NCBI RefSeq assembly: GCF_033115175.1
Contig: NC_084827.1
Span: 22,314,001 to 22,378,000, forward strand
Source: Lepus europaeus
Lineage: Eukaryota; Chordata; Mammalia; Lagomorpha; Leporidae
Direction of reading: 5' to 3'
Length of the DNA stretch: 64,000 nucleotides
The position numbers and the translations under genes were made by a program. The notes beneath the pieces are model-generated. The model saw nothing but the letters and a program-made list of their open reading frames with translations. It was not told where the DNA came from and searched no databases. Of the stretch, positions 10,653-23,648 are shown piece by piece; positions within the stretch are counted from its first letter, which is position 1; each line of letters begins with the position of its first letter.

Positions 10653-12443
10653 ATGATGTACATCTATTTTTTTCCTGAACTGTTTGAGAGTTTCAGACAT
10701 AATGTCCTTTAAGCCCTAAATATTTTAGCAGGTTTTTGTGTAAGTGAGTACATTCTTAAAACAACTGCAGTGTAAATTATCAAAAATGGGAAATTCGCAT
10801 TCACCCACCTGCAGCAAATGTGAGCAGGGCAAGTTTATCACCAGCATACAGGTCAGTTCTTCTGGCTCCTCTGTGTCTGTCTGGCATACATGAAGAAGAC
10901 TACTAGTGCTAATGATTGAGATACAGGCCAGCAAATAAAGGATAATGGCTCTCAACCAGGAAATCTGACAAACTGCTAGAGCCCAAACATTTTAGCTGCA
11001 TAAAGGCTATAAGTATGGTCATTCATTTTCCATAAGTGATGCAGAACATATTTAAATCTCAATACTAAGAATCCTATATATGTTAAAACATTTGAGATGG
11101 CATGTAACTGTGATCGCATGCATAAGGTTATAGAATGTCAAAGATGCATTATAATGCTCACCTCAACAGATTTTTTTTAAATTAAAAACTCTTCAAATCA
11201 GCTGATGATCTTTTGAGTTTATTTTTCTTTTATTTCAAGTTCTCTTACTTATAAAAAGATTTTATTTTAAATAATATTAATTTTAAATAAATATTTATTC
11301 TTTTTGCTTTTGTGACAATTTATATTAAAGTGAAAATGCACCTTTTAAGTCTGTGATGTGCATGTATGCTGACTTCTTTCGGATTTTGTGAATATTTCCC
11401 AGCTGCTTTGTGATAGGAATCCAATTACATACAATATATCATAGAGAGGAAGCAATTACATTCATTTTCTTGGGCACTGAGAAATTTGATATGGTTGACA
11501 CTTGGCACATTGAGTTGTGATAACAGTTAATTTTTTAAAAGGCATAAAATATAGGGCACTTGGATTGAAGTCATTTGTTTTTAAATTGCTGGAAATTGCA
11601 TTACCTAAGATATTTTCAGATGACAAGAAGGAGTAAAAAATTAATTTAGAAATCTGTTCTAAATGCAGAATGAGAATGAGGCTTGTTCAATTAACACAAA
11701 ATACTTCACACCAAACATAAACCAATTCCCAAACTATATGATTAGCTTCAGATGAGACTTTCAGAAACTGTGAGGAAGGGAAATCTCCCTGACATTTTCC
11801 CATTTTGCAACATACTCCTTTTCCTTTTTTCAGCAATGCACCCACCATATACACACTTCCTCTCTTTATTTAAATGTTCTGTCAGAAAGATCAACCAAAT
11901 AAAAGTTTTACTACTTCAGGATAGAGGTTTCACCAATCCAATTGCATGAGGTTATTTTCATCTAAATATGTATCACATATCACTTATGGCACAAGTAATG
12001 TACAGTACAATGTACATAGCATATCACATGTGTCTTCAGAGGTCTATACTGGGAAGAGAAGTGACAGAGAAAGGGTTTCACTTGATCCAGGACTTAGAGC
12101 AAATTTGCCACAGGAGTGAGTTCAAATGAGGGGAAGGTTTGGCAGTTCAGTGAAAAGGAGTAGCATGATCAATGATTTGGAGATGAAGCCACCGTAGAGA
12201 ATGTGGGAAATGATAGGGGTTCACGATGTTTGGAGGAAGATAGAGTGACAGTATGGCCTGGTTTTTCTGAGATTATCCTTTAAAATCTGTTGTCTTCAGA
12301 AGCATAATTAATAACTACTCACTTTTCCTCCCAGCAGTCAGGGTTTGGACAATATTCCATGTGATCACTTTGGGCAGGAGGTGGAGGGAGGTGAGTGAGA
12401 TGGATGTTGTGGTAAAATAACTGGGCCAGTATTATTTGGTGGA
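10653..12443. other. No gene; AT-rich DNA
   Basis: 10,653-10,830 ('gaactgtttgagagtttcagacataatg..') resembles a common old LINE 3' region. No feature is recognised in the rest. Confidence 0.4.
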
Positions 12444-12577
12444 CACATTTGGTGTCAGTGTATGGTGATGAAACATTATTTGAAGGTAGCATAGAACTGC
12501 CATTTAATTTAAGCTAAAACCAAGTAGAAACAAAGTCTCAGGTCTCACTGTGAAATGCCTGGCATTAATAAAATGCT
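12444..12577 (+). other. Donor flank that was transduced to the 10.1-kb composite
   Basis: Single-copy-looking DNA directly 5' of the SINE at 12,578. Its inverse copy is at 10,486-10,616 with a few substitutions and a 3-bp length difference. It includes the left copy of this SINE's own target-site duplication (TTAATAAAATGCT), which marks this locus as the parent. Confidence 0.88.
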
Positions 12578-12920
12578 GGGCCCGTGCCTAGGCTCAATAG
12601 GCTAATCCTCCGCCTGCAGCATCGGCACACCGGGTTCTAGTCCTGGTCGGGGTGCCGGATTATGTCCCGGCTGCTCCTCTTCCAGTCCAGCTCTCTGCTG
12701 TGGCCCAGGAGGGCAGTGGAGGTTGGCCGAAGTCCTTGGGCCCTGCACCTGCATGGGAGACCAGGAAAAGCACCTGGCTCCTGGCTTTGGATCAGCACGG
12801 TGCACCAGCAGCAGTGGCCATTGAGGGGTGAACCAATGGAAAAGGAAGACCTTTCTCTCTGACTGTCTCTCTCACTGTCCACTCTGCCTATCAAAAAATA
12901 AAATTAAATTAAATTTAAAA
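12578..12920 (+). mobile_element. CSINE, young subtype; parent of the 10.1-kb copy
   Basis: Starts 'gggcccgtgcctaggctc' and ends '..ctctgcctatc' plus an A-rich tail with (AAATT)n. Likely target-site duplication TTAATAAAATGCT on the left and TTAAAAAATGCT on the right (about 12,915-12,926). It shares private variants with the 10.1-kb SINE ('gattatgtcccggctgctcc', 'gttggccgaagtcc'). Confidence 0.9.
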
Positions 12921-14336
12921 AATGCTGAAAGCATTCCATTGCATGATTAGTTCTAAACAAATTTGATTCTGCCCAACTAAGAGAACTCTACTCTCAAACA
13001 CTGGCTTTCCTATAGTTTTAATCTATCTTCTTTTATGAAAATAATGTGAATCCTAAAAATTTGGATACTGGCTTTGTTATTTTAAATATCAAGGTAATGT
13101 TGAAAAGCAAAGGACAGTGTATCACTGGTTTGTTGGAGAGCATTAACAATTGATTTAAACATTCGGGGAGCATGGTATACAATTGGCTTAAAGCATATAC
13201 AAATATTTGCAATAAAGAAAAACATTAGAACCCATTCTCAAGATTTTCGTTTCTTCCTGGAAATGAAGTTTGCAAGTGACCTGTCATATAAGCCGGCAGG
13301 TCTTTTAAGATCAGGTATCATCTATGGCCTCTGTGGAAACCCGGGCTTTACTGGATTTCATTAAGGTTGTGCCATGAAAAATGTCTCCTTTGCAGTGACT
13401 CAAGAGAGTTCAGTGTGAGCCGTGGAAAATGAATAGTATCAATACCACACAGCAGTGACCAATTTCTAACAACAATTCCAGCGCTGTCGTACTGACTGCA
13501 CATTGGTGTATAGTAAACACAGTTTGGGCACCCATGCCAGGAATTTTGCTGCAACAACAACAACAACAAATTACACCTATATGTGCAACCACACACAAGT
13601 GGGCATAATATAAAGCCACAAATTTACATGTGTGTCTATTTAAAATTCAAGTTAGATGGAATAGTAGGGTTGATCTGTGCTCGATTTCTTTGGATATTAT
13701 TATGCCAGTTAATTATTATACCACTGTTGGGCACACATCTTAATTTTCTTTCCCCAAATACATATTAATATGTATTTTAGTATAAGTTTTTTTTGGAATA
13801 AGTTGCAAAAAGATGTTATTTTGATGGAATTTCTGTCTGTTCCTTGAGTGGAAGAAATAGGATTGAGTGGAGGTAGAAAGATGGCAGTGCACAGTGCAAC
13901 TTGGAGGTCTGAGTTACCCACTAAACAGTTCTTCCAGAGGGTTGAGCTGTGTCTGTAATCAATGAGTCAGTCCATTGTCAAACTTTATTAGTCTGTATCC
14001 ATCCATGTGCACTCTTCATTTGTGTACATTTCCTTTGCCTTTATTGATTTAATGTCACTGAAAGCAGCTTGCATGACATGAATTCTATAGAATGCAACCA
14101 GGAACCTAAAAACATAACACGGGGAAAAAAGTAAGGACAATGTTAATAGTCAATCAGAGCCACACAATAACACTGAAACTAACATGGCTCCACATTCCAC
14201 CAGAATTAAATGCTTTAACAAATAACTGAATATTGCTCATTCTGCAATGTTCAGATGAATGAAGATAGCCTTCTTTATTATACATAAGACATAATTATAA
14301 TCACATATAAAAGTTATAAGAAATTTCAAATGTATA
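12921..14336. other. No recognised gene or repeat
   Basis: Holds only a short (CAA)n run at about 13,553-13,569. Short frames here show no domain. Confidence 0.5.
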
Positions 14337-14347
14337 GAGAATAATAT

Positions 14348-14638
14348 TAATGGTTTTCCTGGTTTTACTTGAAAAGCAGAGGACACTGAGAGAGGTGGAA
14401 GGACAGGCAAAAAGATCTTCCATCTTCTGGTACACTCCCCAAATGTGCACAGAAGCCAGGATGGGGCCAGGCTAAAGCCAGAAGCCAGGAATTCAATCCA
14501 GGTCTGCCATGTGGGTGGCAAGGATGAAATGCTTGGGCCATTATCTGTTGCCTTCTCAGAGTGTGCATTGTCAGGAAGATGGATTGGAAGCAGAGTAAGG
14601 ACTTGAAATGAGTACTCCAGTGAGAGAAGTGCCCCAAT
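14348..14638 (-). mobile_element. CSINE, older subtype, diverged
   Basis: Contains 'cttccatcttctgg', 'agccaggaattcaatccagg', 'tgccatgtgggtggca' in SINE order. The head is decayed. Possible target-site duplication GAGAATAATAT (14337-14347) and GAAAATAATAT (14639-14649). A 156-aa frame on the - strand across it is SINE sequence. Confidence 0.75.
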
Positions 14639-14739
14639 GAAAATAATATGTAAACATACATAATAAACTGTATATTTAGAGATTAGAGCATTAATAAAAG
14701 TAAGCACAACACTAATATTTCAGAATAACAAAGAATGAA

Positions 14740-15790
14740 AAAGAAAGCGACAAAGGCTGTGAGGGAATTCTTCTTTTTTTAAAAAAATATTTATTTATTT
14801 ATTTGAAAGGCAGAGATACAGAGAGAGAGAGAAATCTATCTGATGGTTCATTCCCCAAATGGCCACAATGGCTGGGACTGGGCCATGCCGAAGCCAGGAG
14901 CCAGGAGCTTTTTCTGAGTCTCCCTGATAAATGCAGGGGACCAAGCACTTGAGCAATCTTCCACTGCTTTCCCAGGTGTATTAGTAGAGAGCTGGATTAG
15001 AAGAGGAGCAACTGGGACTCAACTGGTGCCCATACGGGATGCTAATGCAGTAGGCAGAGGATTAACCTTTTATGCCATAGCAGTGACCCTGAGGGAATTC
15101 TTATTCTACATTGGTGGGGATGTAGATTATGACAGTTACTGGACAACAGTATGGAGATTTCCTTAAAAAGCTAGAAATAGAACCCAGTGATCCCACTAGT
15201 GGGTACATATCCAAATGATGCTAAATCATTGTATCAAAGGGATACCTTCTGCACTGTTTATTGCAGCACTGTTCACAATAGTCAAAATATGGAAGCAACC
15301 AAAGTGTCCATCCTGGAATGAATGGGTTTTAAAAATATGGAATACTCTTGAGTTACAAAAAGAGTGAAATCCTGTTCTTTGCAATAAAATCAATGGAACT
15401 AGAAGACATCATGTTAAGTGAAACAAGGCATCAAGTTCTCCTTGTTGGTGCAAAAAAAGAAAATGAAAAACAAACAATAACAATGACAAAAAACACCTAA
15501 GTTTGTGCACAGAATGTTGAATACTAGGGGCTGGATGGAGTGGAGGGATAGAGAAAGTTTGGATTAAAATAATAGGGGGACCTAGGTACAATTCACTAAT
15601 TGTGATGAATGTGTTTTAGTAATATGAGATGCTAATATTAGGAGGATGTGAAAATGTCTTATGGATTATGACAAATGCAATAAAAGGTTTTGACAATAGG
15701 AGAAGTTGTGTATGATGTATATTGGAACTCCATACAACTACCCAATTTTTGTTTTGTAAATTTAAAATCATTCTGAAATACAATTAGGAA
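14740..15790 (+). mobile_element. Old LINE-1 3' end, split by a SINE
   Basis: After the SINE, the sequence follows L1 ORF2 C-terminal DNA: 'acagtatggagatttcct', 'cactgttcacaatagtcaa', 'aagtgtccatcc', 'aagtgaaacaaggc'. A 3' UTR-like part ends near 15,790. The left edge before 14,761 is uncertain. Confidence 0.8.
14773..15090 (-). mobile_element. CSINE, older subtype, inserted in an L1
   Basis: Tail (TATTTATTTATTTG) then the body, with head '..atgccatagcagtgaccct'. Perfect 12-bp target-site duplication GAGGGAATTCTT at 14761-14772 and 15091-15102. The L1 resumes immediately afterwards. Confidence 0.93.
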
Positions 15791-18105
15791 AATAAACCAA
15801 AGCAACAAACTGCTAATGTGTATAAACTATAATAAAGGATCAAAAAGAATCAATTGAAAACAGTAAGACCACTTTATAGCTGTAAAGTAAGAAAAAGTGG
15901 AAAAATAAAAATAGTAACATTCAATGCTGATGAAAATTCATGAAATTGTAAGCTTTGGGGTACATGAGTGCATTGCAAGAAGGAATGTGAAATAAAGTAA
16001 CTTTAATACAGGAATAAAACCAGAACCTTAAAATGTGCATATCTTTAATCTCATTGATTATATCTTAAAGATTCAGTCATAACATAATAATCTGATATGT
16101 GTACAAATATAGTTGCAAAAACCTACTGAATTATTAGATATAAATATGAACATTATACTCAACCAAAATATCTAAATCCAATAATAAGAAAATATCCAAA
16201 GAATGATTTTTTTCGTTTAGTGATAAGCTTCTGCTAATATTACTACACATATTGTTCTTGAAGAATTTTAGCATGGAAAATTATTCATAATATAATGTTA
16301 AAGTCAAAATAGAAATCCACAATTTGTGAAATATAAACACCAATCTAAAGATGAAAAAAGTAAATAAAACAAAATTTAAAATTATTTTATGTTTATTAAA
16401 ATAATATGAATGGTTTACTTTTTCTATTTGAAAATTTGCTAAGATTTTCAGTTTTAGACAATATGTATATTTTGCCTTTCATAACATGAAAAAATGTTGG
16501 TTAAATGGAAATTTCAATCCTGACAATGTTGAACAAGTAAGTTGAAGTTAATGCCTAGAAGAAATAGTTGAGGGGACTGTTGCAGGCAATAACTAGAATC
16601 ATTAATAGATGTTCCTGGAAGTGAAAATTTTATCTGAATTTAGAAGAAAGAAAAATGGATGATTCTCTCTCTGATGCGACCTCGCTCTGCCTTTCTGATT
16701 GTTTGCTTTTTTCCTCTTACTAGGTCATGATTTTTCTATGATGTAGGTGATTCAAAACTCGGCATGAAATTCTGAGCTCTAATGGTCTTTACATTATCTG
16801 ATTTATTCTTGTAAATAGAGTTGTCTACATTTATAGATCTCTTTGCAGTTTTGCATCATTGTAATTTCTGTTAATTAACTGTTGACATAAATTTGACTCA
16901 GACAATTGATACTTTGGTATTTAAGGAAAATTTTCATTCTAGTATTCATATTCAATATTTTCTGAGTTTTATTCAGAATATACAAGGTTGCAGTGACATA
17001 AGAATTATGAAAGAGCACAGCTTGAGTTGTTTTGTAAAATAGAGATCAGAATCAAAATAAGAATACTTAAAACTATTGTCAATAAAAATGAATTCAAAGA
17101 TTCAGTTACTAAAAGTGGAAAGACCTTAAAAAAAGGAAAGAAAGTTCTTAATCATTTTTTGAAAGAAGTCAGAAGTGAAAAATACATTACTGTGAGGAGG
17201 AAAATATGATGCCTAGAAAAAACACATCATCCAAAAATATCTATAGATGGGTATACTATTTCTTTTAAAAATACTTTAAGTGACCTTTAATTATTTTTTG
17301 CAACTTGAGAGAAATAACACTTACTATTACCAAGTATCTTTTGTTCTGATTCTATATTCCCAAGACAAATGCATTTGACCTAATTTGGGTGTTGAATCAT
17401 TTTTCAGAAAAAGTTTGGAATACTTGTGTTTATCTGTTTCCTAGCAAGTATACTGTACTATCAAGTAGTGAATTTGTATCTGGATCATAAATCACTTCCT
17501 TACGAACTTTCCTATAATAAATTTGCCTTATCAATTATGTGTGTACTGATACAATTAACTACAATGGAGTGGGTTAGATGACAGGATTCTAGGTTTGGTT
17601 CTCTGTTAACAGGCTACTTATTATCTATTTGAACTTGTAAAATTAGGACAGTTATTTTATATAGAAAATTGTTTGCAATACAATATATACTTCAAGAATC
17701 AATTGTGTGGGTAATAACAGAAGAAATGTTAGTACATATAAAATTATTAGAAAAGTGGCAGTTGGTGAGTGCTCATTAAATCTTAACTGCTGCTGTTTTT
17801 ATTAATGCTACTATTCTTATCTAAATTTTCTTATCTGCTTACTATAACAAAAAGTTGCTTTCATAATTCACAGATTAAATAGCCTATTAGTCTAACTAAT
17901 TAATAAACAAGTGACATTTAGGATGCAATAAGATCTATACTTTGATAAAAAACCAAATATGTGAGATTTTTTGTTTCAGTTATTAAGTGGCTAAGATCAG
18001 ATATAAACAATTGTGTGTAAACACAGCCATAGCTCATTCTAACATTTAATCATTTAGTGACATATTTTTGGTTCTATAATCTAAACTTTGTTTCACAGCA
18101 TCCAC

Positions 18106-18158
<53 letters not shown>

Positions 18159-18788
18159 TTTTCTTGCAGTTAGAATAGCAATTAAAGCACAGCAATTAAA
18201 ATTAAACTCATTGTATCACCATCTGAGCCCATTCCCATGGACTGGCATTTGCTGAGTATTTTATCACAATAGAAATTCCGAAAATCTGCTTTAATTTATG
18301 ACAACCAAGATAACATTCTATATTTCAGGATTCAATTATGGATGTTTATCTCAATAAATGCCAAAAATGTAGTTCAGTACTTTACGAAATTAACTCATTG
18401 CTTCCCCTAAGTAAGAGATTTAAGTCAAATTGCTTCAGTTTTGGTGCCCTAGTTATTCATGTATTTATGTTCCATAATCACTGAAGAAAGTTGCATAGTT
18501 AAGTGTTTTTGCGATGTGAGAAAAGCAGTATCCCAGAGAATGTTTATCATGGTTACAATTCTGAGAGACCCCTTCCATTCCAAACCTCTACCTAATCAGA
18601 CAGCTACCATTTTTTCTCACATTTCCTAATTGATTTGAAATATAACTCACAGATCTTATAATACTGCAAAGAAAAAAGGAAATTGCATAGTGATATAATG
18701 GACTGGAATTGGAGTTTCCAATACTAGTCTTAACAGAAAAGGAGTTCTAAGATTCTTTATGCACAACACAATAATTAGTTATAAAAGG
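15791..18788. other. AT-rich DNA; possible old LINE remnant at 15,830-16,480
   Basis: 'gcatggaaaattattcataa..' to 'tttctatttgaaaatttgct' resembles an old L1 3' region on the + strand, at low confidence. A 60-codon Lys-rich frame at 17,027 has no recognisable domain. Nothing else is recognised except an (AT)n run. Confidence 0.4.
18109..18153. repeat. (AT)n microsatellite
   Basis: About 22 uninterrupted AT units. Confidence 0.97.
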
Positions 18789-18797
18789 CTAAGAGCC

Positions 18798-18821
18798 TAA
18801 GATTTATTGGAAATGCAGAGT

Positions 18822-18871
<50 letters not shown>

Positions 18872-19125
18872 CCATTCTCTAGTTTACTCCCTAAATGGCC
18901 ACAGTTGAGGCAGCTGTGCCCGTCTGAAGCCAGGAGCTAGGATTGTCTTCCAGGTCTCCCACGTGAGTGCAGGGGCACAAGACTTGGATCATACTCAGCT
19001 GCTTTTCCAGGTGTATTAGCAGGGAGCTGGATAGGAAGTGGAGCAGCTGGGACTTGAACTGGTGTCCACAGGGGATGATCGTGCTGCAGACAGCATCATT
19101 ACCTGGTATAGCACAGCACTGGCCT
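18798..19125 (-). mobile_element. CSINE, older subtype, with expanded (GA)n
   Basis: The GA tract at 18,826-18,869 is expanded. The body ends '..gcacagcactggcct'. The target-site duplication CTAAGAGCC is at 18789-18797 and 19126-19134. Confidence 0.92.
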
Positions 19126-19161
19126 CTAAGAGCCATTTTAAAAATCCAAAGAATTGTCGCT

Positions 19162-19195
19162 TTTTAAAAGAATATTTGTTTATTTTTATTTAAAA

Positions 19196-19243
<48 letters not shown>

Positions 19244-19507
19244 GACTTGCTATTGCTGCTGTTGTACTTCTCAAATGCCTGCAGCATCTAGGACTGGGAA
19301 TCAATCCCAGGAGCTGGGGAATCAGTGTAGGTCTCCCAGGTGAGTGGCAGGGATCAAGTACTTGAGCTATCACTTGTTGCCTTCCAGGGAGCACATTAGC
19401 AAGAAGCTGAATTTGGGAGCAGAGCCAGGACTCTGTAGGCTGTAGGCTCTTCCAGTTCAGGATGCAGGCATCCCACGCAGCCTCTTAACTGCTGCAGCAA
19501 GCACCAA
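19162..19507 (-). mobile_element. CSINE, older subtype, with expanded (GA)n
   Basis: Tail 'aaaagaatatttgtttattttt', then a GA tract at 19,198-19,240. Body '..ggcatcccacgcagcctctta' and decayed head. Lies 36 bp from the previous SINE in the same orientation. No clear target-site duplication. Confidence 0.85.
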
Positions 19508-20296
19508 CTCCTGGTTTTGTTTGCTTAACACAAAACTGAACTCTTAAAGGAGCCAATTCATGTATTCACTCATTCAACACATTTTTGTTTTGAATCTGGG
19601 CAGAGAGAGAATCAGTTGTGTCTAGTAATGCTTAACTTGGAGAAACTGAGCAAAACCAAAGAGGTGATAAGTGGCCCCCTTATGGGAGGGTCTGTGGGAC
19701 CAGATCAGGGAGTAAAGGCATTAGGGAGCTATTCAAACTTCTGAAGTCAGGGCATAACTGTGCCAGACAGGTTAGTTTCCTGGTCCATAAGGAAAAAATG
19801 GGAAAAAAAAATCTTATGAGTTAATTATATTTTTTACTTAAACTATTAGACATATTTTCAAACTTAAGTCATTTACAAAGTTTCCCTTTTATGTAAAAGA
19901 GTCAATGGCACATAGCCCTTTTTGAGACTTGAGATTTGAAATAAATGCTCAATGTCAACCCAGATTCCTTTTTCATTTGTTCCTACTAAGATTTGCCAAC
20001 TTCCTTTGAGGCATCTGCTTCTGTAAAAATCAGCCTGGATGGACAAAGAAAAAAAAAACATGGAGGAATCTGGCTTTCTGGATTTTTCTAGTTATTACAC
20101 ACATTGTGGTGGCAGTTGAGAGCTAGCAGCCTGGGAGTCACACTCCTTTGTTTTATCTGTAACAATTGCTCCACTTTCCCCCAACCTGGATTCACCAGCA
20201 GAGTCCAAACTAATAGAACAAATATAAGGCAATAGTCTTCTCTGTGGACAGAAAATTTTTTCCTAAAGTTAGAACTATTACTTTCTAAATTAAAAT
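19508..20296. other. No recognised feature
   Basis: Single-copy-looking DNA with a short A run near 20,050. Confidence 0.5.
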
Positions 20297-20565
20297 ATAC
20301 AATCCTTTTTATTTACTTGAAAGACAGAGAGGAGTAAGGGGATCTCCCCTCTACCAGCTAACTCCCTCAAATGCCTACAATAGTAGAGGCTGGACCAAGC
20401 CAAAGCTGGGAACCTAAGTACTTGTTTCACCACCTGCTACCTCCTAGGATGTGCTTTAGGAGGATGCTGGACCAGAAGTGGAGCCAGAACTGAAACCCAG
20501 GGACTCCAGTGTAGGTTACAGATGTCTCAAGTGCATGCTAACTACAGCACTAAATTCCTACCCCA
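20297..20565 (-). mobile_element. CSINE, older subtype with internal deletions
   Basis: Starts 'cctttttatttacttgaaag'. Contains 'ggaccaagccaaagctggga', 'ggaccagaagtggagcc' and a decayed head. Shorter than the usual 320-350 bp. Confidence 0.8.
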
Positions 20566-20599
20566 CAGAGTTATTCTTGATATTAAAATTTGTTACCTG

Positions 20600-20968
20600 T
20601 TACTATTTTTAAAGATGTATTTTAAAGGTTGAGTGACAGAGGGCAAGAAAGGGAGGGAAGAGAAGAGAGAGAGACAGAGAGACAGAGAGAGGCAGAAAAA
20701 TTCTATCTGCTGATCCACCCACCAAATGCCTACATACATCAGTCAGGGCTGGATCAGATCAAATCCAGGAGCCAGCAATCATCCTGGCATGGGTGGCAGG
20801 AACACAGGTACTAGGACCATCATCATCCACTGACTCCCAGGGGCCTTAGCAGACTTGAACGCAGGTGCCTGAGACTTCAACCAGCTCCTAAATTTCTGAG
20901 ACTTCCTGGTATGGGATGCAGGTGTCCCAAGCAGTGGTTTAAGTCTTTGTGCTACAAAACCTTCCCTC
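20600..20968 (-). mobile_element. CSINE, older subtype
   Basis: Tail 'tttttaaagatgtattttaa', a purine-rich GA stretch (20,640-20,695), 'ggatcagatcaaatccagga', 'gggatgcaggtgtcccaagc', then a decayed head. Confidence 0.85.
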
Positions 20969-21681
20969 TCATGCAGCTCACTTGATGCACTGAATCACAT
21001 CTGAGATAAGATGCAAGTATAACCCCAAAATATTTACACAAAGTAAAACACCGTGAAGGAAAGAAATTCAATTTATTGATGAATATTTTATTTTGGTTCA
21101 CATGTGGTTATTCAACAATAAGTCAGAGAGTGGGTTGAATTCCCAGTTCCTGTGAACATTCAAGATTGTGGAAAAATTATAAAATGCTTTTGATCCCTAA
21201 CAACAATTAATAAAATTATCCAAAAGAATAGCAATGCAAAATTTATAAAAGATCGTCTACTCTCTCATAGGAATGGCCATCAATATAATCAACAATTTAA
21301 TAAAAACTGGAACTAAGAATGTAATTACTAAAAATTACTTTTTACAGGCATTTTTACTGCTTTACTTAACTGAGCAAAATGTTTCTAAATATTTTGTAAT
21401 TTTAACTTTCTCTGACCTACAATATTAAAATAGTTTTATTCTTATATTATTATTACCACTATCATAATTATTTCCAAATGGTAGGGATTTATCATGTGTA
21501 TTCATTTCTTTATATTTGTAAACATATTAATAGTTCCCAGCTTCCTTGCATGATGACCAATGATGTAACTTATACTGTTTCTACTTTGTTGAGTTAATTA
21601 ATGATTCACTTATATGTTAATATGCAGTTTATTTTTGTAAATGTCTTAATACACATGAATGCTAACTATTAGAAATTTATT
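20969..21681. other. AT-rich, no recognised feature
   Basis: No repeat family or coding signal seen. Confidence 0.5.
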
Positions 21682-21978
21682 TAGGGCGCAGGAGGTAAGA
21701 CGCTATTTGGGACACCTGCATCCCATATAGGAATGCTTGGGTTCAGTCCTGCTCCACCATTGATTCCAGCATTCTGCTAACACACACGCTGGTAGGCAGC
21801 AGGTGATGGTTCAAGTACTTAAGTGCCTCCTACCCATGTGGGAGATTCAAAATGAGTTCCCAGCTCCTTGCTGCTGACTTCTGACTGGCTCAGCACTGGC
21901 TGTTGAGGGCATTTAAGGGGTAAACTGTATGTGTCTTAATTTTCAAAGTAAATAAATACATAAACAATTAAAAAAATA
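21682..21978 (+). mobile_element. CSINE, older subtype, diverged
   Basis: Head 'tagggcgcaggaggtaagac', then 'cacctgcatcccatatagg', 'cctacccatgtgggagattc', and tail 'caaagtaaataaatacataa'. Confidence 0.85.
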
Positions 21979-22561
21979 AATTTGCTGTGGGTTGTACTTT
22001 CACTATCATAAATCTTATAAACAGTTTGCTAATGTGTTTCACTCTGAGTTTACATTTTGACATTATACAAAGATATTTTCACGTGGTCCCCGGTATCTTT
22101 TTTTTATTTAAGGTAAACAATTTTTATATATTTCATATATACAGGTTTAGGACCATGTGACTCTTCCCATCCTACCTTCCCTCCTACCCACACTCTAACT
22201 CTTTCTTCCTTCTACTTTTATTCCCTCTCTTAATTTTACAATGCTTTACATTCAGTTTACTTTATGCTCATAAGATTAACCCTGCACTAAGTAAAGCGTT
22301 CAACAAAAGGTAAGAAGAAAAATAACTATTCCTCAAAAGTCAAGACAATGGGTGCTAAAAATCATCACATCTCAAAGTGTCAATTTCACTAATATAGACT
22401 ACCTTTTAGGTACTATATTAGTTACCACAGATCATGGAGAAAATATAATATTTGCCTTTTTGGGAACTGGTTTATTTCACTAAGTATAATGGTTTCCAGT
22501 TGCATCCATTTTGTTGAAAAGACTAGATTTTATTCTTTTTTAGGATGAGTAGTATTCCATA

Positions 22562-22728
22562 CTCTCTCTCTCTCTGTCTCTCTCTATATATACATGCATA
22601 TTATTCCATATATATAAAATTCCATGTATATAATTCCATAATATATAGTGTTAAAATTTATATCTATAAAATTTATGTATATTATATTATATATAAACTA
22701 TATATGTGTATATATATACGCATACCAT
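22562..22728. repeat. CT tract and imperfect AT-rich repeat within L1
   Basis: (CT)n with interruptions, then degenerate TATA-type repeats. It replaces the short AT stretch usually present at this point of the L1. Confidence 0.85.
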
Positions 22729-23283
22729 AATTCCTTTTTCCAGTCATCAGTTGACAGACATATGGGTTGAATTCATAGCTTAGCTTTTGTGAATTGAGCT
22801 ACATTATACATGGGGTACAGATAACTCTGTCATTTGCTGATTTCATGTTATTTGAGTAAATTACCAGGAGTGGGATTGCTGGGTCATATAGTATACCAAT
22901 TTTTAGCTTTCCGAGGTATCTCCATACTGTGCTTCACAATGTCTGTAATAGTTTAGGTTCCCACCAAAAGGGGATTAGCATACCTTTTCCCCTACATCCT
23001 TGCCAGAAATTATTTTTTGTTGGTTTCTTTATGAGAGTCATTCTAACTTGGATGAGGTGAAACTTCATTGTGGTTTTGATTTGCATTTCCCTGATGGCTA
23101 GTGATCCTGAACATTTTTTCATGTGTCTGTTGACCATTTGAATTTACTCTTGAAAAATACCTGTTCAAGTCATTTGCTCATTTCTTAACTAGATTATTTG
23201 TTATGGAGTCTGAATATTAATCCTTTATCAGTTGCATAGTTTGCAAATATTTTTTCCCATTCTGTCAGTTGCCTCTTCACTTT

Positions 23284-23614
23284 TTTTTTTTTTTTTTTTG
23301 ACAGGCAGAGTGGATAGTGAGAGAGAGACAGAGAGAAGGGTCTTCCTTTTTGCCGTTGGTTCACCCTCCAATGGCCGCTGCGGCCGGCTCATCGCGCTGA
23401 TCCGAAGCCAGGAGCCAGGTGCTTCTTCTGGTCTCCCATGCGGGTGCAGGGCCCAAGCACCTGGGCCATCCTCCAGTGCCCTCCCGGGCCATAGCAGAGA
23501 GCTGGCCTGGAAGAGGGGCAACCGGGACAGAATCCGGTGCCCCAACCGGAACTAGAACCCGGTGTGCCAGCGCAGCAAGGCGGAGGATTAGCCTATTAAG
23601 CCACGGCCCCGGCC
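23284..23614 (-). mobile_element. CSINE, young subtype, inserted in the - strand L1
   Basis: T tract, then the body, ending '..cacggccccggcc' at 23,614. Target-site duplication CTCTTCACTTT at 23273-23283 and 23649-23659, so the inserted unit is 23284-23648. It includes 34 extra T-rich bases beyond the SINE head. Confidence 0.92.
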
Positions 23615-23648
23615 TTTTTTTTTTTTTTTTTTAATTTTATGTTTTTTT
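23615..23648 (-). other. A-rich (sense) extension at the 5' end of a SINE
   Basis: About 18 T, then 'aattttatg' and more T, on the + strand, lying between the SINE head and the right target-site duplication. In the sense of the SINE this is an A-rich leader, probably transduced from the donor or added during reverse transcription. Confidence 0.75.

Noticed and set aside
14237-14707. 156-codon frame on the - strand
   Set aside because: Its centre is a diverged SINE at 14,348-14,638; the ends are AT-rich flanks.
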